From the NCBI GenBank assembly GCA_037127315.1, contig JBBBDQ010000230.1, positions 1,111,001-1,175,000 on the forward strand: DNA of 64,000 bases, given 5' to 3'. The notes beneath the pieces were generated by a model. The model was not told the origin of the DNA and searched no databases. It saw only the letters and a program-made list of their open reading frames with translations. Positions within the stretch are counted from its first letter, which is position 1. Every line of letters starts with the position of its first letter. Below, one piece after another: positions 33,881 to 43,556 of the stretch. Source of the stretch: Ascarosepion bandense. Lineage: Eukaryota; Mollusca; Cephalopoda; Sepiida; Sepiidae. The position numbers were made by a program, and so were the translations under genes.

Positions 33881-33890
<10 letters not shown>
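33432..33890. repeat. Two-unit tandem duplication, about 235-240 bp
   Basis: ACCAATTTAATGTCAATTTG at 33482 returns as ACCAATTTATTGTCAATTTG at 33722, and GTTGAAACCGGTCGGG as GGTGAAACCGGTCGGG. The units also share AATAAAATTGGTCTTATT. Unknown family. Confidence 0.88.
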
Positions 33891-33924
<34 letters not shown>

Positions 33925-33944
33925 TTATATATATATGTATATAT
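33882..33944. repeat. (AC)n(AT)n microsatellite
   Basis: AC tract of 36 bp followed by irregular AT. Confidence 0.97.
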
Positions 33945-33945
33945 T

Positions 33946-33995
33946 ATTTGTTTAAACATTATTTTGAATAGATACTCGTAATTGACTAGATACTT
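33946..33995. repeat. Fragment of the 11.8-kb foldback family
   Basis: TTTGTTTAAACATTATTTTG and ATAGATACTCGTA match the right arm of 11770-12096, inverted. Confidence 0.6.
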
Positions 33996-34017
33996 TGTTT
34001 TAATTAAACAATATATT

Positions 34018-34124
34018 AATACCTTTCCCAAAGTTATTTGCGCGTTAACGAATGCAACACGGAATTTGAACTCGGCTCTCCGATTCCTCGTTCTGAGGAA
34101 ATATCCACTGTACCACAACACACG
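34018..34124 (-). mobile_element. tRNA-derived SINE, family 1, 5' fragment
   Basis: Holds the head (TGTTGTGGTACAGTGGATAT), box B GAGTTCAAATTCC and CTTTGGGAAAGGTATTAA; the 3' half is absent. Confidence 0.78.
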
Positions 34125-34264
34125 TCAGAAAATGTATACTTTGCAAGAAACCCGTTTTTCGACCAGGTTTCACTAAAGTATTTTTGTAAAAGAGGTTTTT
34201 GTCGACAGTCAAATGTATTGCTACTATATTTATTTTTCAAAATATATTACTGATATTTTTACTA

Positions 34265-34420
34265 TAAAAATCTATTTTTATACTTTCATAGTGTATCGAC
34301 CTCAGTTTGAGAGTTAACTATTTGCCATAGCTGATGTCATCTACTACCTCGGATCATTGTAGACCTAAGAACTACAGCAATTAATTGGTAATTCTAAGCT
34401 CATCAAAACCTTCTGATAAG
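34265..34420. repeat. Dispersed repeat D1, copy 2
   Basis: Matches 23560-23720 in order, for example TTTTTATACTTTCATAGTGT, GTTAACTATTTGCCATAG and GTAGACCTAAGAAC. Confidence 0.65.
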
Positions 34421-34599
34421 ATTTCTTGTTGTCGGATTAAGCATGTCAGTAAGAGACATGTAATTTCTGGAGAAGTAGATTCTTATTATTCCAGTAAGAA
34501 ATAATGAAACGTTGTCATCACAGTCCTTTACACAATATTCTTCTTGTTTTTTCAGCTGCTACAACATACCCATCCGGTGTTAAACACAGAGCCTTGCCT

Positions 34600-35030
34600 G
34601 GGATGTTAAGGTTTTAAGGTCGTGTGCAAGAATCTTCGAGATTGAGGCAAACTGTAAATCGCCGCATTGGCAGTTGGGGTCAACATCGTTGGTAAATTCC
34701 CATTTGTGAAGGTTGGATCGATTTCGACTAAAAAGTGTTCGGAGTGAATTTAGGCAAAACAGTGGGGTTGGGGCATAACTGTAGCAAGAAAAAGGGAATC
34801 TGTTGGGCTAAGAAAGAGGGGTGTGTTCTACGTTGTTGATTGCTGCACCACAGAGGCAGACGCTGAATAAGAGATCTGGTGTTCAGTGGCTCGACTGAAT
34901 GTAAAAAGCTGTCTCTTGTCTTTGTTAGTCATTGATTCACACGCGGGATGTAGATAATTAGGGTCAGTTTTCCCCGTCAAATTCGCAAGTTCAGAGTGGA
35001 CTATCCTTCTGATGTATATCACTAAGAAAA
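34600..35030 (-). pseudogene. LINE polymerase C-terminal fragment, decayed
   Basis: Minus-strand frames read LANLTGKTDPNYLHPAC and, further on, LNSLRTLFSRNRSNLHKWEF followed by DPNCQCGD. The order LRTG---N-HKW...C-CG is typical of the C-terminal end of several LINE polyproteins (jockey/I-like). Frames are interrupted by stops. Confidence 0.5.
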
Positions 35031-35050
35031 TATAGGTCATATATATATGT

Positions 35051-35121
35051 GGTTCGTTGTGGTGCAGTGGATATTTGATTAAAATGAAAAATCAGAGAGC
35101 TGAGTTTGAATACCAGCTGTA
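35051..35121 (+). mobile_element. tRNA-derived SINE, family 1, 5' part of a split copy
   Basis: GTTGTGGTGCAGTGGATATT and GAGTTTGAATACCAGCTG. The copy resumes at 35263 after about 140 bp of foreign sequence. Confidence 0.8.
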
Positions 35122-35158
35122 TTTTATTACAAACACCACAGGTTTTCACAATCGACTG

Positions 35159-35189
35159 TTTTTTAAGTGCATACGGACTTTATGGACAC

Positions 35190-35242
<53 letters not shown>
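35159..35242. mobile_element. MITE family B half-copy plus (TA)n
   Basis: TTTTTTAAGTGCATACGGAC and TTTATGGACACCCAA match the right TIR of 36539-36739, then a 50-bp TA tract follows. Preceded at 35122 by TATTTTATTACAAACACCAC, repeated at 37500. Confidence 0.7.
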
Positions 35243-35244
<2 letters not shown>

Positions 35245-35262
35245 CTGATTTACCTTTTGCAT

Positions 35263-35484
35263 ATTTTACGTGCAAATACTCATGGGAGAAGAATGTGGTT
35301 CTTCTCCCTCCAGCTCTGGCTTAAATAACAGAACAGTGCTGCTTTCTACAGCCTTGATTAGCAACCAGTCTACCACAGAAATTAATGGCAACCTACTGCA
35401 AAGATATCTGCTTCGTCAGTCATGTCTCTTTCTTGACATGATCGCACAAACGTGTGCTACGTATGGCATTTAAGTGACTAACTT
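35263..35484 (+). mobile_element. tRNA-derived SINE, family 1, 3' part of a split copy
   Basis: Resumes with ACGTGCAAATACTCATGGGA and runs through AGCAACCAGTCTACCACAG to the tail AAGTGACTAACTT. Confidence 0.82.
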
Positions 35485-35595
35485 TGGTTGAATTGAGACA
35501 CCCAGTGATTGATCAGTAAGAAGGATTCAAGGCAGGGTTGATTTTCTTGTAATGTGATTTACACAACGATATTATCTGAACACGTTTTCGAGCAG

Positions 35596-35775
35596 TAATT
35601 CTCGTTGACTGATGCATATATTGGTTGATTTTCAATTCGGAGGCATTATCCACTACACCACCCGCACATTGAAGTTTACAGCAGCTGGTATTCGCTATTT
35701 AGGCATTGATTCGGTGATTGTACAGAATTTGGAATTTCAAAGATATGTGGCAATAAGACCGCACCCGCTGTGGAT
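35596..35775 (-). mobile_element. 5S-tRNA composite SINE (fragment)
   Basis: Minus strand: GTACAATCACCGAATCAATG (5S-like), AATACCAGCTGCTGTAAAC (5S 3' end), then GTGCGGGTGGTGTAGTGGAT (tRNA box A). The central 5S part is shortened. Confidence 0.65.
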
Positions 35776-36393
35776 TAAACTCGTTATAAATGGTCTGTGA
35801 GAGTATGTCCATACCAAGGAGTAACATATAAACTTAACAGTCGAGCTGAATATATTCTCAGAAGTTTATTTTGGTGTATTTGTTTATATATATAAATTAA
35901 TAAAGGATTAATTCAATGATGTTGAATGACCATTTAGATGTGAAAATTCCAACGGGGGATAACACATCACCTCAGCAACCGAAAAATCCTTTCAGAAACA
36001 GGAGAAAAATCAGTATAATTTTCCTTTTTAAATAGATTTGCAAAGAAATTTAAAAAAAAAAGAAAAAAAAAGAAAAAGATAAAACAAAATAAAAACAAAT
36101 AAACAAGAAAAGAAAAAATTGACATCGTCTGGGTTCACAAAACAACGAAAACAGAATTGTAACTTAAAAATTAACAGATGGGGGGGGGTTGAAATGAGTA
36201 AGGTTAAGCAACACGGAAAAAAGGTGGGAGATAAGAAAGAAAAAGGAAGGAAGGGAGGGAAAAAGAAAAGAAAAGAAAGAAAAAAATTTTTTATATATTA
36301 CAGACGCTGGACAAATTCAAAAACCTAACTTCCCCAAAACGTTGAATTTACCTTCCTGCTTTTTTTTCACTTGGATTAAAGTATCTGATTAAA
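35776..36393. other. No gene seen; A-rich purine tract 36038-36290
   Basis: Poly-purine AAAG-type tract; the Lys-rich frame across it is compositional. Confidence 0.5.
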
Positions 36394-36484
36394 ATATATA
36401 TATATATATATATATGTATTTGTATGTATGTGTGTGTGTGCGTGTGTATGTATATATATATATATATATATATACGTACACACG

Positions 36485-36538
<54 letters not shown>
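36394..36538. repeat. (TA)n(TG)n(CA)n compound microsatellite
   Basis: TA, GT, TA, CA and TA blocks arranged symmetrically about 36460, so the tract is nearly palindromic. Confidence 0.97.
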
Positions 36539-36541
<3 letters not shown>

Positions 36542-36735
36542 AGTGTCTACAAAGTTCGTGTGCACTTTAAAAATATATAACTTTATTTGTATTCGCGATA
36601 GAAATAATTTGTTAAAAGGATTATTAAGAAGTAAATCTATATTTTTTAAGGTTTTATTAAAATTCTAAGTTTCCACATTTCCTCAATCATTAACTAAAAT
36701 TAATTTTTTTAAGTGCACACAGACTTTATGGACAC

Positions 36736-36739
<4 letters not shown>
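36539..36739. mobile_element. MITE family B (Tc1/mariner type), 201 bp
   Basis: Flanked by TA. Left GAAAGTGTCTACAAAGTTCG and the complement of the right end (TTAGGTGTCCATAAAGTCTG) share GTGTC-A-AAAGT--GTGTGCACTT over about 32 bp. AT-rich non-coding centre. Confidence 0.87.
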
Positions 36740-36778
<39 letters not shown>

Positions 36779-36783
<5 letters not shown>

Positions 36784-37011
36784 CGCATCGCTCATTCATT
36801 AAAAAATGAATTGGAGCACTCAGACTGCTGGGCGCGTAATATGATATGCGCTAAAAAAGACTACTTTTTTTCCACCGAACGCCCCGTGGCTCAGGGGTAG
36901 ATTTGCCGTCTGACGCCACTTCGTTCGGGTTTCAAGCCTGGGTTAAGGAGCAATCGGAGTCTAACCGTACTGATGAGCTGTGATACAGCTAAACATATCT
37001 GTCTGGGGATG

Positions 37012-37013
<2 letters not shown>
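36779..37013 (+). mobile_element. tRNA-derived SINE, family 2
   Basis: CACCGAACGCCCCGTGGCTC, box A GTGGCTCAGGGGTAGA, box B-like GGGTTTCAAGCCTGG, GATGAGCTGTGATACAGC and the final GGGGATGACAATA. TA tracts on both sides (36740-36780 and 37014-37042). Confidence 0.87.
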
Positions 37014-37044
<31 letters not shown>

Positions 37045-37119
37045 CTGATTAACCTTTTGCATAATATTTAAAGCAAGAACATATTAGTAGATTATAAGAA
37101 TTTGAGAGGAACAACAATT

Positions 37120-37392
37120 TTCTTATACAATTCCTGCAAAAACTGGGGGAGGGAAAAGATGTACTTCGTCCATTTTCCTAGTTTGCGCGTAAGTGACAAA
37201 GATATCCATTGAAACTGGAGCTCGTCCCTCCGATTTCCAATTCCGTGCAGTTGTCTATTACACCACCCGCACGTCAAAGCTTACAGCACTTGGTATTCCC
37301 CAGCTGCTACGCATCTCGGTAATGACAAGGCACTACATTGCTTAACTTTGGTGTTCGTGAGAGAACCAGTGTTTCAATATAATATGATCGGA
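37120..37392 (-). mobile_element. 5S-tRNA composite SINE
   Basis: Minus strand from 37392: CATTGAAACACTGGTTCTCT, ACCAAAGTTAAGCAATGTAG, GGGGAATACCAAGTGCTGTA (5S-like 3' half), then GTGCGGGTGGTGTAATAGAC (tRNA box A) and CGAGCTCCAGTTTCAATGG. The body CACTTACGCGCAAACTAGG matches SINE family 1. So it has a 5S head, tRNA head and family 1 body. Confidence 0.78.
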
Positions 37393-38792
37393 AATGCGTT
37401 AGAAACTTGTTAAATCAAAATGTAATTTCATAAAATTTCTAAACACGATAATCAAATCTTTATTCTCTATTGTGAAAAAAAGAAATGAAACTCCTGTGAA
37501 TATTTTATTACAAGCACCACAGGTTTTCACAATCGACTGTTGCTGAAATAATAAAAATAATAGTATTAATAATAAAAATAGATTTTTTATAGCATTGACA
37601 GCCACATGTGGGTCGGATTAATACATTTTGTTTGCAGTATTTTAACTTTTTGTTTTAACATTTTCATTTTAACATTTTGTTTGTTATATATTCATTTTAA
37701 CTTTAACTGAATGTATTTTTCCGTTAATGTTTTGTACAAAAAAACGGAAAAATGTGTACATATCTTTTTACATGGACTTTTCCAAGATTTAGGAAATTTT
37801 TATCAAATTAAGAAAATTCGTGAAAGGTCAAAAATTTAATGAAAACTTACGTATCCAAGAATATTGTTCAATAATCAGACGTATATGCTTTAAAATAGTG
37901 GCCACTAAATATCGTGAATTATTTTGTTGAAGTACAATCAAAATTTGCTGAATCATGAGGTTAGTAATTAGCGAATAAGTTTCTGTCGACCACTATTAGT
38001 AACTTTCATGGATCTCTTCTTAGCGATAGTTTCAGCAAGAATGTAACCTGTCGTAAGCGACCGCCCCTACGGCAACCCAAAAATTGTCGCATACGACGGG
38101 TGGTCGCTCACTAAAGGCTCATATTCATGAACTATTTACGCCAGGAACGTATATTCTACTCATCAGCATGTACATATTAGAATTTTAACATGTTATCTGG
38201 TAATAAATAAATGAGAACGTAAGAAAATGACCTAACTTTAAAGAAATTTATTCAGCCTAACTCATTTAAAATTTTAAAAAACGTATTTACAACGGTCAAC
38301 AAGTGACCAAAATATTTATTCACAAAAAATATTTATTAAGTGGATTTTAAAAAAAGTATACGATTTCAGTTTTTTCTTTTCTTTTAGAAGTGAGTGATAT
38401 CAAAAGAGTATCTGCTATAATATATGGGGAAAAAAGCAAAACATACAAAAAACTGACAGCGATCATGGGTGGGTGTAGAGAAACAGAGAGATGGAGATAG
38501 ATATACCCAGATAGACATAGAGTAGATAGATACACACAAAAATAAGAAACGAAAGAGATAGACATTTAAGAAACAGACATAATTGTGTTTTTCCCAATCC
38601 CTGAATTTACCCAAGTCAGTACAGAGACTTCGAATATGTCAAATGCAGTATATGTACAAAATAGCTGATGTTTGACCATGAGGTGAACTCAGGCAATGTT
38701 CATTTTAACAAGAAATAGCAGTTTCATACAACACTACAATAACAAAGCAATGAGGAAATGTTCCTGACTTAGATCAAATCAAAATAAAATAG
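37393..38792. other. No gene seen
   Basis: AT-rich. GTCGCTCAC(T/C)AA and GTCG-rich blocks at 38050-38130 recur at 40640-40780 on the far side of the LINE. Confidence 0.5.
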
Positions 38793-40409
38793 ATTACTCA
38801 TTTAGTTTCTCCTACACTGGACTCGTTAGGAATACCTACACCAGACTTCCCACCCAGAACTAAGGCTCAACTAAATAACGTCCACATTACACCCTCGCTG
38901 GTCGCCAAGATACTTGCGCAACTTGACCCACACAAAGCGAGCGGCGGTGACGGAATCCCAGTCATAGTACTGAAGAAATGTGCCCCAGAACTCTCCTCTG
39001 TCCTCTCTAAACTCTATAACCTCTGCCTATCTGCTTCCTGCTTTCCTGCCTGTTGGAAGTCCTCCTGGGTAGTACCTATATTTAAGAATTCTGGCGAACC
39101 CTCATACCTCGCCAATTACCGTCCTATTAGTCTCCTTCCAATCTTTGGCAAAGTTTTCGAAGCCATTATCAACGCCGAGGTGATTCAGCACCTTATTACC
39201 AACGGGCTTCTCTCTGACAAACAGTATGGGTTTCGCTTCACCAGGTCTACTGCTGATATGCTAACGACCATTACCGAGTACATATACCAGGCACTCGACA
39301 AGAATGGTGAAGCCCGAACCGTTGCCTTGGATATCTCCAAAGCATTCGACAGGGTCTGGCATGCTGGCCTCTTGTGCAAACTGCGGAGCTATGGGATAAC
39401 TGGACATCTGTTTGACCTCATCCAGTCCTTCCTCTCTAACCGCACATTAAAGGTGGTATTAAATGGGCATGCCTCCCAAAACTGCCAGACGAACGCGGGC
39501 GTCCCTCAAGGTTCTATCCTAGGTCTCACGCTCTTTCTGATCTACATTAATGATCTCCCCGACACCATTAGATCCCAAGTTGGCATGTATGCCGACGACA
39601 CAACAATCTACTCCCGCATCGATCAGAAACCAGGTCTGGACGACAAAGTGAACCTCGCTGCCGCACTTGAAAGGGACCTCCAATCCGTAGTGACCTGGGG
39701 TAGGAAATGGTTGGTAAACTTCAATGCCTCCAAAACAAAGCTGTTATCAACTAACCACCATAGACAATCGCATCTACCTCCCATTAGCATGGGACAGGCT
39801 AGCCTCCCAGAGAGTAAAATACTACGCCTCCTTGGCCTTACACTCTCGGCGGACCTCAAATGGAATGACTATATTGAATCCATTGCCAAATCTGCTGCTA
39901 TGAAAGTGGGCTCCCTGTGCAGGGCCCGGAAATTTTTCCCACCTGAAACTATTCTGCACATATACAAATCTACCATCCGCCCGTGTATTGAATATTGCTG
40001 CCATATCTGGTCGGGTGCCCCTGCTGCTCTCCTTGGGCTTCTTGACAAAATACAAAGGAGGATCTGTAACGTGGTTGATACTGACTTGGCAGACCGGCTG
40101 CAGCCGCTCTCACACCGGCGTGATGTAGCTTCCCTGTGCCTCTTCTACAAGTACTTTCATGGCTTCTGCTCCGATGAGCTTAGATCACTGGTGCCGCCTA
40201 AGCACGAATTTACACGAGATACTAGATTAGCAACTAGGTCCCACCCTTTTACAGTTAAACAAATAAAATGTAGCCGTAAATTCTACTCCAAAAGCTTCTT
40301 TTCTCGCGCTTCCCGCCTGTGGAACTCCCTTCCACAAGTCTGCTTTCCCGACAGTTACAATCTCCAGGTGTTTAAATGTAGGGTCAATAGACATCTCCTA
40401 TCACACTAA
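38793..40409 (+). CDS. LINE reverse transcriptase (jockey/CR1-like), open frame, 5'-truncated
   Basis: RNA-directed DNA polymerase of a non-LTR retrotransposon. The frame is open for 538 codons after TAG at 38790; there is no proper ATG start because the copy is 5'-truncated and lacks the endonuclease domain (the first visible initiator-like codon, GTG at 39180, is only internal). In order: LDPHKASGGDGIP, then NYRPISLLP, then ALDISKAFDRVWH (motif A with catalytic Asp), GVPQGSIL (motif B), GMYADDTT (motif C with both Asp, 39585-39606), LLGL and SADLKWNDYIESIA, then HRRDVASLCLFYKYFHGFC and RLWNSLP near the end. No stop or frameshift over 1.6 kb and higher GC than the flanks indicate a recent insertion. 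At least ten 3' fragments of relatives occur in this window. Assignment to jockey versus CR1 is from motif style only. Confidence 0.95.
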   Translation: MTHLVSPTLDSLGIPTPDFPPRTKAQLNNVHITPSLVAKILAQLDPHKASGGDGIPVIVLKKCAPELSSVLSKLYNLCLSASCFPACWKSSWVVPIFKNSGEPSYLANYRPISLLPIFGKVFEAIINAEVIQHLITNGLLSDKQYGFRFTRSTADMLTTITEYIYQALDKNGEARTVALDISKAFDRVWHAGLLCKLRSYGITGHLFDLIQSFLSNRTLKVVLNGHASQNCQTNAGVPQGSILGLTLFLIYINDLPDTIRSQVGMYADDTTIYSRIDQKPGLDDKVNLAAALERDLQSVVTWGRKWLVNFNASKTKLLSTNHHRQSHLPPISMGQASLPESKILRLLGLTLSADLKWNDYIESIAKSAAMKVGSLCRARKFFPPETILHIYKSTIRPCIEYCCHIWSGAPAALLGLLDKIQRRICNVVDTDLADRLQPLSHRRDVASLCLFYKYFHGFCSDELRSLVPPKHEFTRDTRLATRSHPFTVKQIKCSRKFYSKSFFSRASRLWNSLPQVCFPDSYNLQVFKCRVNRHLLSH

Positions 40410-40597
40410 CTCCCAACTATTCTCACAACACTCTCATCTACCCAACCCTCATTCTCGGTATCCTCACCCGCCTATCACCCACCCTCTGTTATTTCCTATA
40501 TTTAATCAGCCTTTCTCCACTCTACGTAGCCCCCTGCACAGTAGTGGCAGTGACATGCCTTGCTCGGGGTGAAACGCTTATATAAAAAAAAAAAAAG
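38805..40597 (+). mobile_element. 5'-truncated LINE insertion with intact 3' end
   Basis: The body includes the open RT frame, a 3' UTR (40410-40580) with GCACAGTAGTGGCAGTG and terminus TTGCTCGGGGTGAAACG, then TTATAT and A13. I could not find a clear target duplication; the 5' boundary near 38805 is set by where the coding frame begins to look like LINE. Confidence 0.9.
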
Positions 40598-40799
40598 TTC
40601 GCAGTGTACGACCAAAATGGATTTTTTTGAAGCGGTCGTTTAATCAGTGATTTTCACTCGTTGATGTTAGTCGCTGGTCGTGTTCTGGAGGTGGTCGCTC
40701 ACCAAGGGTCAATTAACATTAGCAAATCGTCCGTGCATAGAAGAACGGTCGTTAACAATAAGTGGTCGCTGACGATGATGGTCGCATGCGGCAGGTTCC

Positions 40800-41399
40800 A
40801 CTGCCGTCATCTGAATTCTGATAAGAACAGCGCGTTGCAGAATCAGGCCAGAGATAGAGCAAGAATTGTGCAGTTTCATCAAGCACATTGGAACAACTAA
40901 CGTCATATTTCTATTCAAATTGTTATCAGAAAAGACAATGAAGGACGTGTACATGTGTTTCATAGACTACGCTAGGTATTTCGACAAAATACGACACAAT
41001 GAATTGATAGAGATGCTCGGCAACCTTTACATGTCCTGAAAAGACATAAGAGTGAAAAAGAAACAATGATGACAGCAAACTGCCTGCATACGGACAGGAA
41101 ACGTGTTCAGCAGATATACAAAGATAGAAAGACGTTTAATGTGTCTTCTTACCAGACATTTTCAACCTATACAGCAAGGTAATTCTGATAAAACGAAAAG
41201 TTATGCCACGACTCGTCATTATTGGCCACAATTTGAACAACAGAAGGTATGCATATGATACAGTGCTAGTGGCACACACGGAAAGGAAAATGGAAGACCT
41301 CCTACAGAAGGTAACAAAAGAAAGCGGAAAGAAAAGATTAAACATGAACAACAAAAAAAGTAAATGAATGGTCATCAGTAAAAAGCTGGACCCCAAAAT
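40800..41399 (+). pseudogene. RTE LINE reverse transcriptase, 5' block, decayed
   Basis: RIRPEIEQELCSFIKHIGTT then KDVYMCFIDYARYFDKIRHN and ELIEMLGNL (motif A; family KAFDKVRH, so the KA is altered). Later comes IGHNLNNRRYADDTVLVAHT (motif C intact), KRLNMNNKKSK, and MVISKKLDPK. The motif B region is scrambled. Interrupted at 41400 by a GC-rich block. Confidence 0.82.
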
Positions 41400-41609
41400 A
41401 CTAACCAGCAGCCAGTCTTGTGCGTTAGATCTCGTCCGTCTAGCCCTGGCGCACCGTTTTACTAGCTTCCGCGGTTCGCTGCTGCACGCCATCCGCCGTG
41501 TTGCCGTTTGCCGTTGCCATTTCCGCTGCAAGCGCTGAGACCACTACCGCCGCCGATGCGAGGTGACAACGCCTACGACTACCACAACGACGCCGCCGCA
41601 CGCCGTGCG
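41400..41609. mobile_element. GC-rich insertion of unknown type inside RTE
   Basis: About 200 bp rich in CCG/GCC and GTTGCCG triplets, unlike anything else here. It splits the RTE frame exactly between DPK and GNTKIKQ. AATACTAACCAGCAGCCAG on the left (41397) and AATACTAAAATCAAGCAGCC on the right (41612) look like an imperfect target duplication. No coding frame recognised. It may be a SINE or other insert; identity unknown. Confidence 0.55.
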
Positions 41610-42110
41610 GGAATACTAAAATCAAGCAGCCACAGACATTTAAATACCTGGGAAGTGTTCTAACAGATGACGAAAAGTGCGATACAGATCCGAAGGTGTA
41701 TGTGGTTCTTCAGAATGATGCTGAAGATATCATTGACCGAAAATTTTATCATCAACGGATTTTGAAGAGGATGAAAACAAAAAGCAAACTGATATTTAAC
41801 ACCTAGAAGAGACAGCTGAAGTTTCTCGGGCAGGTAATGAGGAAGGATGGCTTGGAGAATATGATACTCACAGAGGCGATAAATAGAAAAAGGGCAGGGT
41901 GAAAGCAATGCATGATATAAATGATGGACTTGAGCAAATCAATTGCAGGTCAATGTTTGGGAGGGGTAAGAATAGGAAGGATGTTCAAAGCTACAAGGGT
42001 TAGGACGACGTGGAAAGCCATCATCGCCTACGTCTTGAAGATACATGGCACACAAAAGAAGATACAAACTAGGGTTATAGACTGTCATAGTGGATTGTGT
42101 AAATATATCT
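41610..42110 (+). pseudogene. RTE LINE reverse transcriptase, 3' block, decayed
   Basis: GNTKIKQPQTFKYLGSVLTD then DEKCDTDP resumes the RTE frame after the insert. Further frames give a block like MRKDGLENMILTEAI and, near the end, WKAIIAYVLKIHGTQKK, the usual RTE C-terminus. Frameshifted in at least three places. Confidence 0.82.
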
Positions 42111-42186
42111 GAAAAACTTGGGGAAAATTTTCATGTTTTCATATGAAATCAAGAAAATAAGAACATTGAGCAACCTCGTAACAATA

Positions 42187-42699
42187 TCTAAACTTATTTA
42201 TAAATGGAACATTGTGTGTGTGTATGTGTGTGCGTGTGTCCGTTACCTATAGACTCCGAAACGGCTGAACCCATTTTCTTGAAAATTTACACAGTTGTAC
42301 TATAATCGTCTGCGAGTATTCTTAGCTAGGTTTTGTGTCGAGGTAGCCCCGATAAATATGAAAATCGATAATCGAAAAAAACGGGTTATAGAAGGAGTGG
42401 TCCAATTTTAATCAAATTTGATACACACAGGGACAAAGACATAAGAAATGATATTCAGAAGTTTCATGGTTGCAGTTCTTACAATAGTGCAGAAAATCGA
42501 TAATATATATGTATAAAAGGCAAGATGTTTGTGTGTGTGTGTGTTTATCTGTCTGTATGTTCTTTATACAAATCCACAATTTTTGTCCGATTCTCACCAA
42601 ATTGACACAAATATTTTTTAGGCTGAGTCTGAGCTCCAGGACCATGAATTAGTTTTAAAGCTTTTATTACATCCGAGCAACGCCGGGCTATACTGCTAG
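42187..42699 (+). mobile_element. Non-autonomous Helitron, copy 2
   Basis: A|TCTAAACTTATTTATAAATG to GAGCAACGCCGGGCTATA then CTAG|T. 513 bp. Interior CCGTTACCTATAGACTCCG as in copy 1. An internal TATATATGTATAAAAGGCAA resembles a second 5' end. Confidence 0.88.
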
Positions 42700-42984
42700 T
42701 ATATATACAAAAAATAAAGGAGGTGTCATTTTAAACTGACGCCAGTATGATTTTTAAGCCGGTGGGTTTTGGCGTGTCATATTCAGCACTTGTAAAACCA
42801 TTCTATAAGCTTGCAATTTTCCCAATATAAATTTTAACGGATTTCTATATTATCTTTCTATTTTCCACACGATTTCTTTTTCTGCATATAAAATGAAATC
42901 GAAATACTTCAGTTATTGCATAGATTATCACGAATTTAAAAAAATATATATATTTATAATATACATCTAACCGGGAGTTTATTT
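42700..42984. other. No gene seen
   Basis: AT-rich spacer. Confidence 0.5.
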
Positions 42985-43240
42985 GTTATTGTTTTAATCA
43001 TTTTACCTCAAGCAAGGCAATAAATTCACAAAGAGTTAATTGAGTGCGTGAGAACATGCGCAGAAACAAATTCTATTAAGGAGTGAGAGCGATAAAAGAA
43101 CAGGAATTAAGATGACAGAAGATAACATCTGAAATTACATATAAATTTTGGAAGATCATATTTGAATGGGAAGCAAGAAGCCGGAGGAGATTTCCACGAA
43201 CGAGAAATACGGCAGAAAAAATGTTAACATAGAATTTGCA
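42985..43240 (-). mobile_element. LINE 3' end, degenerate
   Basis: Complement of TTTTAATCATTTTACCTCAA and GCAAGGCAATAA is the LINE terminus (TTGCTTGAGGTAAAATGA). The rest is too diverged to align by eye. Confidence 0.5.
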
Positions 43241-43292
43241 ATTACATGTAGCCATTTCAGGCGTAAATGATGAACTTTATTTCGAGTCTAAC

Positions 43293-43556
43293 CAGTCAGT
43301 CAGTTAAGTGCCATACGTGATACACGCTTGAGTGATCATGTCTCGAAAGTGACATGACTGACTGGGCAGAAGATTATCCTGCAGTAGGTTTCTATTACTT
43401 CTTCGGTAGACTGGTTGCCAGCCAATCTATGTTATTTAACCCATAGCTTGAGGGAGAAGAGATGGATCAAAACCTTTCCCAACGGTATTTGTACGTAAGT
43501 GAATGCAACAAATTCAACTGGAATTCGAATTAAACTCCCAGATTTCTCGTTCCGAA
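43293..43556 (-). mobile_element. tRNA-derived SINE, family 1
   Basis: Minus strand with tail AACTGACTGACTGG, body GGCAACCAGTCTACC and GTACAAATACCGTTGGGAAA. The outer head is replaced at 43556 by a partial second copy. Confidence 0.82.
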
